Origin: Phascolarctos cinereus
Taxonomy: Eukaryota; Chordata; Mammalia; Diprotodontia; Phascolarctidae
Length of the DNA: 64,000 nt
Direction: 5' to 3'
Assembly (NCBI RefSeq): GCF_002099425.1
Contig: NW_018344216.1
Span: 1,677,501 to 1,741,500, forward strand
A model generated the notes under the pieces. That model was not told the DNA's origin. It searched no databases and saw nothing but the letters and a program-made list of their open reading frames with translations. Of this stretch, positions 20,803 through 30,694 are shown piece by piece (within the stretch, counting starts at the first letter, position 1; every line of letters begins with the position of its first letter). Both the position numbers and the translations under genes were made by a program.

Positions 20803-21003
20803 AAGAGGTGTCAAACTCACAGCATCTGGGGCCTCAATCAGCCAGCAAAATTCCCAAGTGCAGCTCAAAACAGATTCAAATGTAACTGGGAAATGTTTAA
20901 CAAAATAAAAATATCATACAATACAGATAATGTGAATTTGTAGTTTTCTAGGTCAATATGTGGCTCACAGGGATCCATTTCTTTTTGAGTTTGACCCCAC
21001 TAG
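20803..21003. mobile_element. hAT-like non-autonomous element
   Basis: The ends 'gaggtgtcaaactc' and 'gagtttgacccca' are inverted repeats of the mammalian hAT type whose consensus runs 'ggggtgtcaaactc'. The interior contains 'tgggaaatgtttaacaaaat' and 'gttttctaggtcaatatgtg', as in that family. There is no transposase frame, and no obvious 8-bp duplication remains. Confidence 0.8.
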
Positions 21004-21004
21004 C

Positions 21005-21205
21005 AAAGAGCATAGAGATCTTGCCTCAGAGCCAGGAAGACCTGTGTTTAATTCTCACCTCTGATACATACTAGCTGTGGGACCCTGGAGAAGTCATTTA
21101 ACACATAGGGGCCCTCAAGCAGCTCTTTAGGACTGTAAGTTGCAGAGAACATGCCAACTTGCTTTGGTAAAGGGAATTTTCTTACCTGGGAGTTCCCTGT
21201 ATCAA
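21005..21205 (+). mobile_element. tRNA-headed SINE, same subfamily as 9495
   Basis: 'agctgtgggaccctggagaa', 'tgtaagttgcagagaacatg', 'cttacctgggagttccctgt' and 'atcaa'. The missing tail 'acaggtccagtcccc' resumes at about 21423, past a WSINE1-like insertion, so one SINE is nested in another. Confidence 0.7.
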
Positions 21206-21420
21206 GGGGCAGCTAGGTGGCACAATGTATAGACCTCCTGCCTTGGAGTCAGAAGGACCTGAGTTCAAATCCACCTCAGACACTTGACACTTACTAGCTG
21301 TGCAACCCTGGGCAAGTAACCCCGATTGCCTCACCAAAAAACAAACAAACAAACAAAAGACCCCAAAAACAAAAAACCCACAACCCAAAGAAACCCAAAA
21401 AAGAAAAAAGAAAAAAGAAA
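21206..21420 (+). mobile_element. WSINE1-like SINE with long A-rich tail
   Basis: 'ggggcagctaggtggcacaa' to 'ccccgattgcctcaccaaaa', then about 85 bases of A-rich tail with C and G interruptions. The tail produces the spurious Lys-rich frames on plus and Phe-rich frames on minus. Confidence 0.88.
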
Positions 21421-21429
21421 ATACAGGTC

Positions 21430-21765
21430 CAGTCCCCAGCCCTTTGGCTTGGCTTTTGTGTGTGAATGCCCCACTCCCAGAGCAATGACTGTATCTGTCT
21501 CTCTAACTTGGCACATCGATGCTTGGAAAAGACATTTGCGTATAAGCTCAAGTAACTCTTTGCCTCCCCTATATGCCCTCAGCAAAGGTGCTTTATGCAT
21601 CCAGGGGCTCTCCAGGTACAGCGAAGGTTTCTCTTGCCCTTCTCCACTCCGAATTCCAGGCTTCAGAGCCATTCTAGTCTCTGTTTCTTTGTCATTGCTT
21701 CTCCCCTCAGCTTCGCCTTTTATTGACATTACTAACAACAATTTGACAGCTGATCAATCACAGAG
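21430..21765. other. No feature recognised
   Basis: Unassigned. The 148-codon plus frame (21326-21772) and 136-codon minus frame (21331-21741) both start in the SINE tail, so I do not treat them as genes. Confidence 0.4.
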
Positions 21766-21940
21766 GATTTAGAGCTGGAATGATCTTTAGACATAATCTA
21801 GTCTGAGCTTCTCGTTTTACAGGTGATGAAACCAAAGCCCAGAGAAGCTGTGATTCCCCTAAAACCAGAAAAATCTTAAGTAGCAAAGCCAGGATATGAA
21901 ATGAGGTCCTCTGGTCCCAAACCCAGGACTCCTTTCCCTC
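21766..21940 (-). mobile_element. MIR-type SINE ('fallen-off tRNA' form)
   Basis: 'ttagagctggaatgatcttt', 'cataatctagtctgagcttc', 'ttttacaggtgatgaaac' and 'agcaaagccaggatatgaaa' match a widespread mammalian MIR-like repeat. A TTTC run follows at about 21999-22015. Confidence 0.6.
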
Positions 21941-22015
21941 CTCCATGTGTATATTCTGTATAATTATTAGTTCTTTGGTTTTCTTAAGCTGTGGTTTATT
22001 TCTTTCTTTCTTTCT

Positions 22016-22280
22016 GATCACTAGAATTATTTCCCCTGACTCATCCTCAGGACAAGTCCAAGTGAAGGGGATAGTTAGGGAAGTGGTCTGTGACCAAAAG
22101 CTGCAGATGGGGTAGGGGGAAAGTCAGGATGACAGTTTCAGTGGCGATAGCTCAGAAAAAAACGATGGAACCTATTTATCATTAGGTCACCAGCAAGAAG
22201 GGGCCAGAGGCAGGAAATGTGTCTGAGAGTCTATATTTTGGAATATTGAGATCCAAATAGGGATGGTTGAGTGTCAGGTA
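22016..22280. other. No feature recognised
   Basis: Unassigned, no frame of note. Confidence 0.4.
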
Positions 22281-22284
22281 TGGA

Positions 22285-22400
22285 CCCAAGGACCTGGACC
22301 TGGTCGCCTGTGACTTCGGGCAAGTCAGCTGCTTTCAGCTTTAGCTTTGTCATCTACAAAAAAGGGTCCTTAAGGTCTCTTCCTCCTCTAGATCCATGAT
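22285..22400 (+). mobile_element. MIR-like SINE fragment
   Basis: 'tgacttcgggcaagtcagct', 'gtcatctacaaaaaagggtc' and 'cttaaggtctcttcctcct'. Diverged. Confidence 0.55.
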
Positions 22401-22669
22401 CCTATCCAAAGCAGGACTGAACTCATTCAAAAGGAATAATTTCCAAATGGACTTATTCATTTCAATGATCTTTTCAGTCCTAATGTTTAGGGACAATCTG
22501 TACCCCTCCCCCGACCCTGGCTGCCTTTGATCTTTTGCCCATGCTTGGATGGTGCCAGGTTCCCCCAGATGCTGGAGCTTCTTGTACTGCAAACAGCTAT
22601 ATTCAGCTGGTGGCAGACATTGCTAGGGGATGGTCTGTTGACATAAAATAAGATTTGCAGAAAAAAAAA

Positions 22670-22815
22670 GACCTGAGTTTGTATTATAGCCATGCTAACT
22701 TACCCATATGAATTTGGGGAAGTAGCTCTCTGGGCTTCAGTTCTATCATCTTATGTTTTTTAAATAAAATTTTAGACTAGATGTCTTAAAATCTATAGAG
22801 TTCTTTGTTTTGTTG
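22670..22815 (+). mobile_element. MIR-like SINE fragment
   Basis: 'ttggggaagtagctctctgg', 'gcttcagttctatcatctta' and 'agactagatgtcttaaaatc' match the sense 3' half. Confidence 0.55.
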
Positions 22816-22991
22816 TGTTTGACTACTTTCAAGTTAAGAAGCAGCATGGCATTGTGGATAGAGCTCCAGATTTGGAGTCTAAGGATGTGTATTTGAAATA
22901 CATCTACTACTTGCTTCCTGAATGATTAGAGGCAAACCCCAAACTCTCTCAGCATCAGTTTTCTTATCCTCAAAATTGGGGTGTGGTAGGG

Positions 22992-23124
22992 GCAGCTAGG
23001 TGATGCAGTGGATAGAGCACCCGTCCTGGATTCAGGAAGACCTGAGTTCAAATCCAGCCTCAGACACATAACACCAGCTGTGTGACCCCAGGTCACTTAA
23101 CCCCCATTGCCCAACCAAAAAAAA
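22992..23124 (+). mobile_element. WSINE1-like SINE
   Basis: 'ggggcagctaggtgatgcag' to 'cattgcccaaccaaaaaaaa'. Flanks 'aaattggggtg' and 'aaatttgggtg' are a plausible diverged duplication. Confidence 0.88.
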
Positions 23125-23149
23125 ATTTGGGTGGGATCGAGATGGACTA

Positions 23150-23398
23150 GGGGCAGCTAAGAGATATAGTGCATAGAGCGCTGGGCCTGGAGTCAGGAGG
23201 ACCTGAGTTCAAATATGGCCTCAGACACTTACTAGCTGTGTGATCCTGGGCAAGTCACTTAATCTTGTTTGCCTCCTTTTCCTCATCTGCAAAATGAGCT
23301 GGAGAAGAAAATGCCAAACTGTTCCAGTATCTTTGCCAAGAAAACCCCAAAAGGGGTCACAAAATTGGGACATGACCAATCAACAAAATAACGACAAC
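23150..23398 (+). mobile_element. MAR1-like SINE
   Basis: 'ggggcagctaagagatatag', 'aatgagctggagaagaaaat', 'ttccagtatctttgccaaga' and the RTE-like end 'gacatgaccaatcaacaaaa'. Confidence 0.88.
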
Positions 23399-23462
23399 AA
23401 AAAAGAGTTGGACTAAGTGACTGTCAAGTTCTCTTAGTAACTTCCAGTTCCAAATCATTTGT

Positions 23463-23904
23463 TGGATGATAGGAAGAATAAAACCAACTCCATGCTGGAG
23501 CAACCTTGACAATTAGAACAATAGATTCTAAATTTCTAAGGAGAGGGAATGAAGTGCATGTAATTAGGACAGTACCATGTTAAAGCTAGTGCTTTGGATG
23601 ACTGATGAAGCAATTGATTATGAGGACGTCATTGTGACTGGTTTAAAAATGTTTTATCTCTAAATAATTCAAAATGTTCATAAAGTCTTAGCTCATTTAA
23701 GGAAGCTCCTTTAAGAAATACAAGGTCCAAAATAAAACTAAGGAAAAAATGGGTGTAGCAGCTTGGAAAAAGTTCATCTTGCAGAGAAAGATGCCAATAA
23801 AATATGGATGGCCTATTGATCCAAAAGGGGAAGAGGTAAAAGCAGATTTTGACCATTTATTTATTGAAGGGAGGGATTAAAAAATAACAGGGAACAAAGG
23901 CACA
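23463..23904. other. No feature recognised
   Basis: About 440 bases. A 75-codon minus-strand frame (23629-23856) is hydrophobic and Phe-rich because of A-rich DNA. No domain. Confidence 0.4.
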
Positions 23905-24800
23905 TCTCAATAAGTCAGCAGATCAACACAGACATTATTAAGCACCTACTATATGCAGACCACTGTGCTAAGTGCTGGAGAAGGTGCAAATTTTAATCAA
24001 TAAACAAAGATTTATGAAGGGTTCACTATTTACCAGGCACTATGGTACATGTTGGGATACTGAGACAAAAATGAAATAGTCCTTGATCTCAAGGAGTTTA
24101 CAGGGCAAGTAGTGGGGGAAGGTACCCTTGAAGGGACATGGCGGCAAAGTCCTGATGGTCAGAAGAGTTAGGAGAGCAATAGCATGGCTTCATCAAGTTA
24201 TATGACCCTGGGAAAGTCATTTAACCCTGTTCATCTCAGTTTCCTCATTTGTAAAATGAACCAGAGAAGGAAATGGCAAACCACTCCAGTATCTTTGCCA
24301 AGGAAACTGCACATGGGGTCACAAAAAGTCAGGCATGACTAAGAACACCTCAACAACAATGAAGCATGATTGTCTTGGGGCCTTTCCCCAACATGAAGGC
24401 TCCAGGAGGAACTTATCCATGGGAAAAGGCAGCCAATTAGGCTGAAAGATGAGAAGGCCCCAGGTACTAAGAAAACTTCCAGGAAAGAAAATAGCTGAGA
24501 AATGGTGGCAAGGTCCATCAGAGTCATACAATCAATACGTGTAAGAGGAGGGACACACAGAAGTAAATTCAAAATACATTCAAATAAAATACAAATTATC
24601 TGCTGGTGGGAGGAGGGGATCAGAAAAGGAAGTGGCATTGGCACTGAGCTTTGAAGGAAGCTAGGGATTATATAAAATGGAGATGACAGAAGAATGCATT
24701 CTAGGCACAGAAGACAGCCTGTGCAGGAGCACAGAGGTGGAAGATAGATTGTTGTATAAGAAGGCCAGCAAACAGGCCAGTTTGAAGGTGAACAATATAT
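23905..24800 (-). mobile_element. L2 LINE(s), 3' part, split by a MAR1-like SINE
   Basis: Antisense L2 tails run 23915-24110 ('ttaagcacctactatatgca', 'gtgctaagtgctgg', 'ccttgatctcaaggagttta'). After the SINE, L2 upstream sequence runs about 24540-24800 ('gcactgagctttgaaggaag', 'gaatgcattctaggcacaga', 'gaaggccagcaaacaggcca'). 24360-24540 is less certain. The 255-codon minus-strand frame at 24339-25106, the longest in the window, overlaps this L2 and has no host-gene signature. Confidence 0.65.
24170..24352 (+). mobile_element. MAR1-like SINE, 5' part degraded
   Basis: 'atgaccctgggaaagtcatt', 'aaccagagaaggaaatggca', 'ctccagtatctttgccaagg' and 'gactaagaacacctcaacaa'. The tRNA-like head is barely recognisable. 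Confidence 0.8.
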
Positions 24801-24804
24801 GTTG

Positions 24805-24880
24805 TTGTGAAGATCAGATACGTGTAATCTTAGCACTGTGTAGGTATACAGCAGGCACTTAATAAATACTTGTTTCCTTC
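24805..24880 (+). mobile_element. L2-like 3' tail
   Basis: 'cttagcactgtgtaggtata' then 'cagcaggcacttaataaata'. Short. Confidence 0.55.
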
Positions 24881-25389
24881 CTATTAAAAAAAAATGTGGC
24901 ATGGTGAATGAGCCTGTCAAGATTAAAGGAGACACTTGCTTTTTCAGAGCTAAAGCCCAGTGAGCAATCTGTGCCCTGAGCTTGGCATAACAACAATCCT
25001 TTGTGCTCACCTGCTGGATGATTTCACCCTCTGGCAAAATCATATAATTATTGGATTGCTTTGACCAGCGCCAGGTGTTCTCTGAGCTCAGACAAGCACC
25101 GGACAAGTACTCACATTCTGGTCATGAAGCCCTGCTATGAATCAAACTCGTCTCATTGTTGCTATTACCCCTCATTGTCAGGGCTACAGCTCAACGTGTA
25201 GCCATTGGTATAAGTATTGAGATCTTGCCATACTGCCTTGGGTCCCCCCCAAGAGAAATGGCACTCTGGCACATGTATCCAATATCCTTGGTTTGCTGAC
25301 AAGCCATTTCTCTCATTTTGAAATTAAACTTCTGTTTGTATCCTGACTCTCCTGTCTCTAGCCCACTCTGTTTGGCTATGGCCATCCAC
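24881..25389. other. No feature recognised
   Basis: About 500 bases of unassigned DNA. Confidence 0.4.
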
Positions 25390-26520
25390 AGGTTACAGGC
25401 CAGTTTGGTCCAGTTGACAAGCCAGACTGTGAAAGGCTTTAAACACCAGACAGAGGAGATTATAACTTATTCTAAAGGCAAGTAGATTGGCTGCTAGGTG
25501 GCACAGTAGATAGAGTGCCAGACCTGGAGTCAGGAAAGCTCATCTTCCTGAGTTGAAATCCAGCCTTAGATGCTTACTAGCTGTATGACCCTGGGCAAGT
25601 CACTCAACCCTGTTTGCCTCAGTTTCCTTATCTATGAAATGAGCTGGAGAAGGAAATGACAAAGCACTACAGTATCTTTGCCAAGAAAATCCCAAATGGG
25701 ATCACAAAGAGTTGGACACAACTGAAGAAACTAAACAACAATAAAGGCAATTACAAGCTACTGTAGCTTTTTGAGCATAGGGCTTGGTATGTCGGAGGCA
25801 CTTTAAAATGTTTGTTGACTCACTCATTGACTGGTCAGAGGGATTCTTTGGGATTCTCAATTCGGCATGGTCATGTGAAGGATCAGTTGGAAAGCAGAGA
25901 AAATTAAATCAGGGAGAATAATTAGAAGGTTATTACCATAGTCTAGTCAAGAGGAGATGTGGTCTGAACTAGGATAGTGACTGGGAATGAAAGAGGGAGA
26001 GATATGGAGCTAGACTCAATGAAACTTTGTAACTGGTTAGGTTTGGGCATGAAGGAAAGCGGAAAGTTCAGAATGACTTTCCGATTTTGAATCTGGATGA
26101 CTAAAAAAATGGTGGCACATTCAACAGAAATGAAAGCGTTAGAAGAAGAGTGAGTTTTAGGCAAAATATAGTGACTTCCATCTTGGACATGTTTGGGCAT
26201 GTTGAGTTTGGACTGTAGCTCAGAAGACAGATACATAGATCAAGCAGTTGTCTGCTTAGAGATGATAACTGAACCCATAAGAGCTTGTGAGGTCCCCAAG
26301 AAAGAAAAAGTATAGAAAAATGAAAAGGTCCAGAATAAAGCCTTGGGGAATCCCCACAATTAGGGAGCAGGACATGGAGAATTCAGCCCAGCAAATTGAG
26401 AAGGAACAGTCAGAGACAGGTAGAAGGAGAGCCAAGAGAGAGCAGTGTCACCAAAACCCAGCAATGAGAGATGGAATAGTAGGAGATTATGGTCCAATAG
26501 AGGCAGTTTGGAATTCTTGA
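25390..26520 (-). mobile_element. L2 LINE, coding part, split by a MAR1-like SINE
   Basis: Antisense L2 landmarks on plus: 'gaaaggctttaaacaccaga', 'caagctactgtagctttttg', 'aggttattaccatagtctag', 'gcatgttgagtttggactgt', 'ccagaataaagccttgggga' and 'gccaagagagagcagtgtca'. A stray sense L2-tail-like piece lies at about 25780-25835 ('ggaggcactttaaaatgttt'). Frames are broken throughout. Confidence 0.75.
25481..25741 (+). mobile_element. MAR1-like SINE with target-site duplication
   Basis: 'ctgctaggtggcacagtaga' through 'acaaagcactacagtatctt' to 'cacaactgaagaaactaaac'. 'taaaggcaa' occurs just before and just after, within one continuous L2 copy, which fixes the insertion order. Confidence 0.92.
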
Positions 26521-26617
26521 TTGTAGAAGACGTCAGCTAGTAGTAGCGATAGTAGTGATCATAAATACTTGTTGTTTTCTCTAAGGTCTTTAAAAAAAAG
26601 CCCTCGGAATCTATGAT

Positions 26618-27530
26618 AATATCAATCAATCAACAACCATTTCAGAAGCACCTGCTATGTTCCAGTCACTATGCTAGGGCTAGGAAATAGATTCAAAGAT
26701 TGAAACTATCCTCCAAAAACCTTATATTTTAACATAGAAGATAACAAATATTTGTAAAAGTATATGCAGAATAAATATAAATATATACTGAGTAGTTAAC
26801 TACAAAGCAGTTTGGAAGGGAGGGCACTAGTAGTGGCGATGGGGAAGTGGAGTAATCAGGAAGTCATCATGTAGAAAGGGGGGACTTCAGCTGTGTGTGC
26901 CTGGAAGGACAAGAGGGGTTCTGTGAAATAGAAGAGATGAGGGAGAGCACTGTAGACACGGGGGACAGTCAAGGAAAAAGCATGGAGAGGAGTGATGGAA
27001 TGTTCTATGTGAGAAAGAGAGGCCAGTTTGGTGGGTCACAGAATGCAGGCAAGAGACTAATGTCCAATGAAGCTGGAAGATTAAGGCCAGATTATAAAGG
27101 ACTCAAAAGCCAAATAAAGGAGTTGATATTTTATCCTTAAAGGTAATAGGCAGCTCCTGTAGTTTTTGAGTGACATGGTCTGATCTGCACTTAAGAAAAC
27201 TACTTTGCAGCCACGGACCAGATAGATTGGAGTAGAGAGAGGCTTGAGGCAAGAAGACCAGTTAGGACGCTATTTTAATAATCTAGTGAAGAGGCACTAG
27301 GGTAGTTGTCATATGAGTAGAAAGGATGGTCAGATGGAAGAGAGGTTGGTAGAGGTAGAAATATCAGGATTTGGCAACTGGTTAGATAAATAGGATGTGA
27401 GAGATAGTGAAGAGTTGAGGATAATTCCAACGTTATGAACCTGGGATACTTTCAACAGAAAAAGAGAAGTTTGAGAGAGGAAAGAGATTGGTAAGGGGCA
27501 GGAGGAAGAGAATAAGTTCGGTGAACCATG
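26618..27530 (-). mobile_element. L2 LINE, 3' end and coding part
   Basis: Starts with the antisense tail ('caatcaatcaacaaccattt', 'tatgttccagtcactatgct'). It continues through 'ggaaggacaagaggggttct', 'tcaaaagccaaataaaggag', 'gacatggtctgatctgcact', 'aggatttggcaactggttag' and 'gttgaggataattccaacgt'. About 0.9 kb, the second of two antisense L2 copies placed head to tail. Confidence 0.8.
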
Positions 27531-27949
27531 AAGGTATACTGCCACTGGCAAGATTCTCAGTACTTGTCTATAAGACAGGGATAGTGTGATCCAAGTATGC
27601 ACAGGAGAAATGGAGTAGATGCTGGGTTGGTGGAACTGTCCATAATTGCTCAGAACAGAACTGGTGAAACCTCAATTCCCTCCTCCCCTTTTTCCTCCTA
27701 TTTCCTTTTTAGGAGTGTTTACCCTTTCCCCCAATTTCCATTTCTGAAGAGTGTATTTACCTTCTTATTTACTTTGTCATTTAACTATTATAAATGTACT
27801 TAACCATCACCAGCTGATCTATGTGTGTGTGAGAGATTACCCAAAATTCAGCAGAAAGAGAAAATAAGGCTGGGGGCAGGATAGGATCCTGGCTGGATAG
27901 TCAGAGCAAATGAAAGAGGATTATTGATTCATTTAAAAAAATAATTTCC
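27531..27949. other. No feature recognised
   Basis: About 420 bases with a C/T-rich patch at 27670-27740. Confidence 0.4.
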
Positions 27950-27950
27950 T

Positions 27951-27986
<36 letters not shown>

Positions 27987-28008
27987 ACAGAGACAGAGAG
28001 ACAGAGAG

Positions 28009-28080
<72 letters not shown>
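27950..28080. repeat. Compound CA-GA microsatellite
   Basis: A CA run (27953-27984) passes through an imperfect GACAGA patch into a nearly pure GA run that ends at about 28078. Confidence 0.97.
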
Positions 28081-28081
<1 letters not shown>

Positions 28082-29305
28082 AGATCCTGTTGTTTCTAGA
28101 CAAACAAGTCAGAAGCTTTTGCTGAGGGAGGCTATGATGAACTGGTACCCTTGTGAAAAGTGGGGCCTTGGCCACTTAAGCTTCTTATTTTTTTTTTCTG
28201 AGGCACATTTGAAAGGAAAACCATTTGTCCAGAGGGAAGGAGCCAAGGGAATGCAAAGCAGTAATGTGACCCACATCAGGGTGGGGTGATAAGAGGGAGT
28301 TGCAACTTCCTAAAAAGTCTTTTACTAGCCCCGGCTAGCACAAAATCATAGCACCACTGGTAGGTAGGCATATCCCCCTTGTGCCTTCCATATGACAAAT
28401 AATAACTATTACAGTGTTCCAGATGCTTCTTTGATAACCATAACTAGAATGACTATTACACTCTTCCAGCTTTTTTAAAAATTTTACAGTCACATTGCTT
28501 CTAATCTCAACTCTCATTTTATGTTCTTGGCACAACAGAGGCAAGTTAAATGGGGTTGAAGGTATTTTGTAATCAATTGAAGTCAACTCAAGTTAAATAT
28601 GTATGAAGGTTATAGGATCGAAGTCTTCTGTGCCAAAAAAATGGGAGCTTAATCTGTGTATTTGTCTCATGTGGCTGTTGTTAGAGAAACTCCTCAACTT
28701 GCAATATTTCCTGGGCTTTTCTCTCATAATTTTATGTAGCAAGCACACGGGATTCCATTACACATCATAATTTTTAAAAATTCTCAATGTAGGAACCCAA
28801 AGATGCCCAAGAACCAATGCCACAGTTTTGCCAAATGAAGGTTGTTTGAATGAATATCCAAATAGTCTTTTTTTCATCTGTTTCTTACCTCCTCAGGATT
28901 TCTGTCACATTAAAATATGAAGATGTTGGCAAAGCTCTGGTTCGTCCAAGGCTACCTGAGTATCATTCTACGTTATCATCGTTCTCCACTGGGACTACAT
29001 GAAGAAGGGAAGCAAGAGGGTGGCTAACTCATATAGAAGTGCAGTTCAATTTTCTTCTGAAAAATGAAATATTAATGGTCTGCGGAAGGAACTAAATGCC
29101 TTACTTCTCAACCAAAAATAGTCCAGGCTTTCATCCCTCCCTGTTTTCATCTCTCCCTTTCTTAGAAAAGACTGGCTTTAATTTAAAGGGAACTTTCATA
29201 GATGAGAAAGTTAGCAAAGGATAGAACATGGCAAGAGAACCAGACTCAACATTCTAAAGATGGGGTAGGTAATAGGAAGAAGAAACTCATAGAAAAAAAA
29301 TTAGG
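28081..29305. other. Repeat-poor stretch
   Basis: About 1.2 kb with no mobile element that I can name. The part at 28600-28900 is AT-rich single-copy-looking DNA. An 83-codon minus-strand frame (28335-28586) has no domain. Confidence 0.4.
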
Positions 29306-29309
29306 ATAA

Positions 29310-29425
29310 TAGAACTAGAAGGGACTTTAAAAGTCATTAAATTCCAATTCCTTCATTTTAAAGACAAAGTACCTGAGGCTTAGGGAAGTCAAGTAACTTG
29401 CCCAATAGCAATAAATGAGCTAAAC
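29310..29425 (-). mobile_element. MIR-type SINE fragment
   Basis: 'aatagaactagaagggactt', 'gtacctgaggcttagggaag' and 'caagtaacttgccca'. Same type as 21766-21940. Confidence 0.6.
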
Positions 29426-29468
29426 ATAATGAATATTTAGCTACTGGGCACTATCAAAAGATAATGGA

Positions 29469-29620
29469 AGGGGCAGCTAGATGGTGCAGTGGATAGAGCA
29501 CCAGCCCTAGAGTCAGGAGGACCTGAGTTCAAATGTGACCTCTGACACTTGATACTTCTTAGCTGTGTGACCCTGGGCAAGTCATTTAACCCCAATTGCC
29601 TCAGCAAAAATAATAATAGT
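29469..29620 (+). mobile_element. WSINE1-like SINE
   Basis: 'ggggcagctagatggtgcag' to 'cccaattgcctcagcaaaaa', then an AAT-type tail. Confidence 0.92.
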
Positions 29621-29634
29621 AATAATAATTTGAA

Positions 29635-29790
29635 GGGGCAGCTAGGTGGCACAGTGGATAGAGCACCAGCCCTGAAGTCAGGAGTTCAAATCTGGCCTCA
29701 GACCAAACACTTGACACTAACTAGCTGTATGACCCTGGGCAAGTCATTAACCCCAATTGCCTTAAAAAAGAGAGAGAGAGAGAGAGAGAA
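29635..29790 (+). mobile_element. WSINE1-like SINE ending in GA microsatellite
   Basis: 'ggggcagctaggtggcacag' to 'cccaattgccttaaaaaaga'. Its A tail has grown into a GA run (29769-29789). It sits directly behind another WSINE1-like copy on the same strand. Confidence 0.92.
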
Positions 29791-29884
29791 TGGAGAATAA
29801 TAATGGAGGAGGAGGGAGGAAGACAGATGGAGACACAGAAATGGTGAGAGAAGGAAAGATAGAGACAAACAGAGACAAGGAAAA

Positions 29885-29935
<51 letters not shown>
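29885..29935. repeat. GA microsatellite
   Basis: Nearly pure GA run. The Ser-Leu-rich minus-strand frames across 29698-30021 are translations of it. Confidence 0.97.
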
Positions 29936-30044
29936 CTTTCAGCAAGGTTTCTGAGTGTAGGATTTGTCCTAATCCATCCAAAATCCCAATAAAATTCCAT
30001 TACGATATTGAATTCTACCAATCAGATATAGATCTTGCTTTGTT

Positions 30045-30235
30045 TCAATGGAAAAAGCATGAATTTGGAATCCAAGGATCTGGATTCAAATTCTTCCTCT
30101 GGTGCTTACCACCTGTGTGACCTTAGATAAACCACTTATCTCTTTGAGTCTTATCTTAATCTTCAAAATGACAATGTAGACTAGTTGCTTTTGAGATTCC
30201 TTCCAACTTGAAGATTTCTAAGTCTATGATTGGAA
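30045..30235 (+). mobile_element. MIR-like SINE
   Basis: 'gatctggattcaaattcttc', 'cctgtgtgaccttagataaa' and 'gagattccttccaacttgaa'. Head and tail are both present but diverged. Confidence 0.65.
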
Positions 30236-30339
30236 TTTGAGGACCAGGAGGAAAGGAGGAAGCTATTTTGAGACAAGTTTGGTCTTTTTGCCTCACTTCA
30301 CATCATACCAAAGATAATTTTTATTTCACTGATGGCTAG

Positions 30340-30440
30340 AGCAGGTGGAAGTATCACTGTCACTGTGGTCTTCAAGCAGAGCCTAGACTACCCCTTGTGA
30401 AGGATTTCTATGGGGAGAATTCTTGATCAGCTATAGCTCA
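30340..30440 (+). mobile_element. CR1/L3 LINE fragment
   Basis: 'gtggtcttcaagcagagcct', 'ggatttctatggggagaatt' and 'cttgatcagctata' fit the 3' part of CR1/L3. Confidence 0.5.
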
Positions 30441-30469
30441 GATGAGATATTTTCTAAATATCCCTCAAA

Positions 30470-30690
30470 TTGTTGAGTCTGTAACAGCAATACTCATTTC
30501 CTACTCCCCATCTCTTTTGTATCTATTTTGCATTTACTTTGCTGTATGTTTGTTTCCCTCAATAGAATGTAAACTTTTTGAGGGCAGGCACTGTTTTGTT
30601 TTTGTCTTTCTAGCCTCAGTGTCTGGCATGGAGTCTGGAACATACTTGGCACTCAACAAATGCTTATTCAATGAACTAATGAATGAAATC
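30470..30690 (+). mobile_element. L2 LINE 3' end
   Basis: 'ttttgcatttactttgctgt', 'aatagaatgtaaactttttg', 'agggcaggcactgttttgtt' and 'cactcaacaaatgcttattc': the tail in order. Confidence 0.8.
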
Positions 30691-30694
30691 ATTC

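Larger units (their letters stand above)
22840..23462 (+). mobile_element. tRNA-headed SINE interrupted by two SINEs
   Basis: The host begins 'gaagcagcatggcattgtgg' and breaks at about 22985 ('cctcaaaattgggg'). It continues as 'gtgggatcgagatggact' at about 23128-23148 and ends with 'gttggactaagtgactgtca' (23407-23462). The two gaps are the WSINE1-like copy at 22992-23124 and the MAR1-like copy at 23150-23398. Confidence 0.7.

Noticed and set aside
21326-21772. Overlapping 148-codon (plus) and 136-codon (minus) frames
   Set aside because: Both begin in the A-rich tail of a WSINE1-like SINE and have no recognisable domain afterwards.
24339-25106. 255-codon minus-strand open frame, the longest in the window
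   Set aside because: It overlaps antisense L2 sequence and unassigned DNA. Its composition is Ser/Leu/Phe-rich with no domain, and nothing suggests splicing or conservation.
29698-30021. Ser-Leu repeat protein on the minus strand
   Set aside because: Translation of GA microsatellites and two SINEs.
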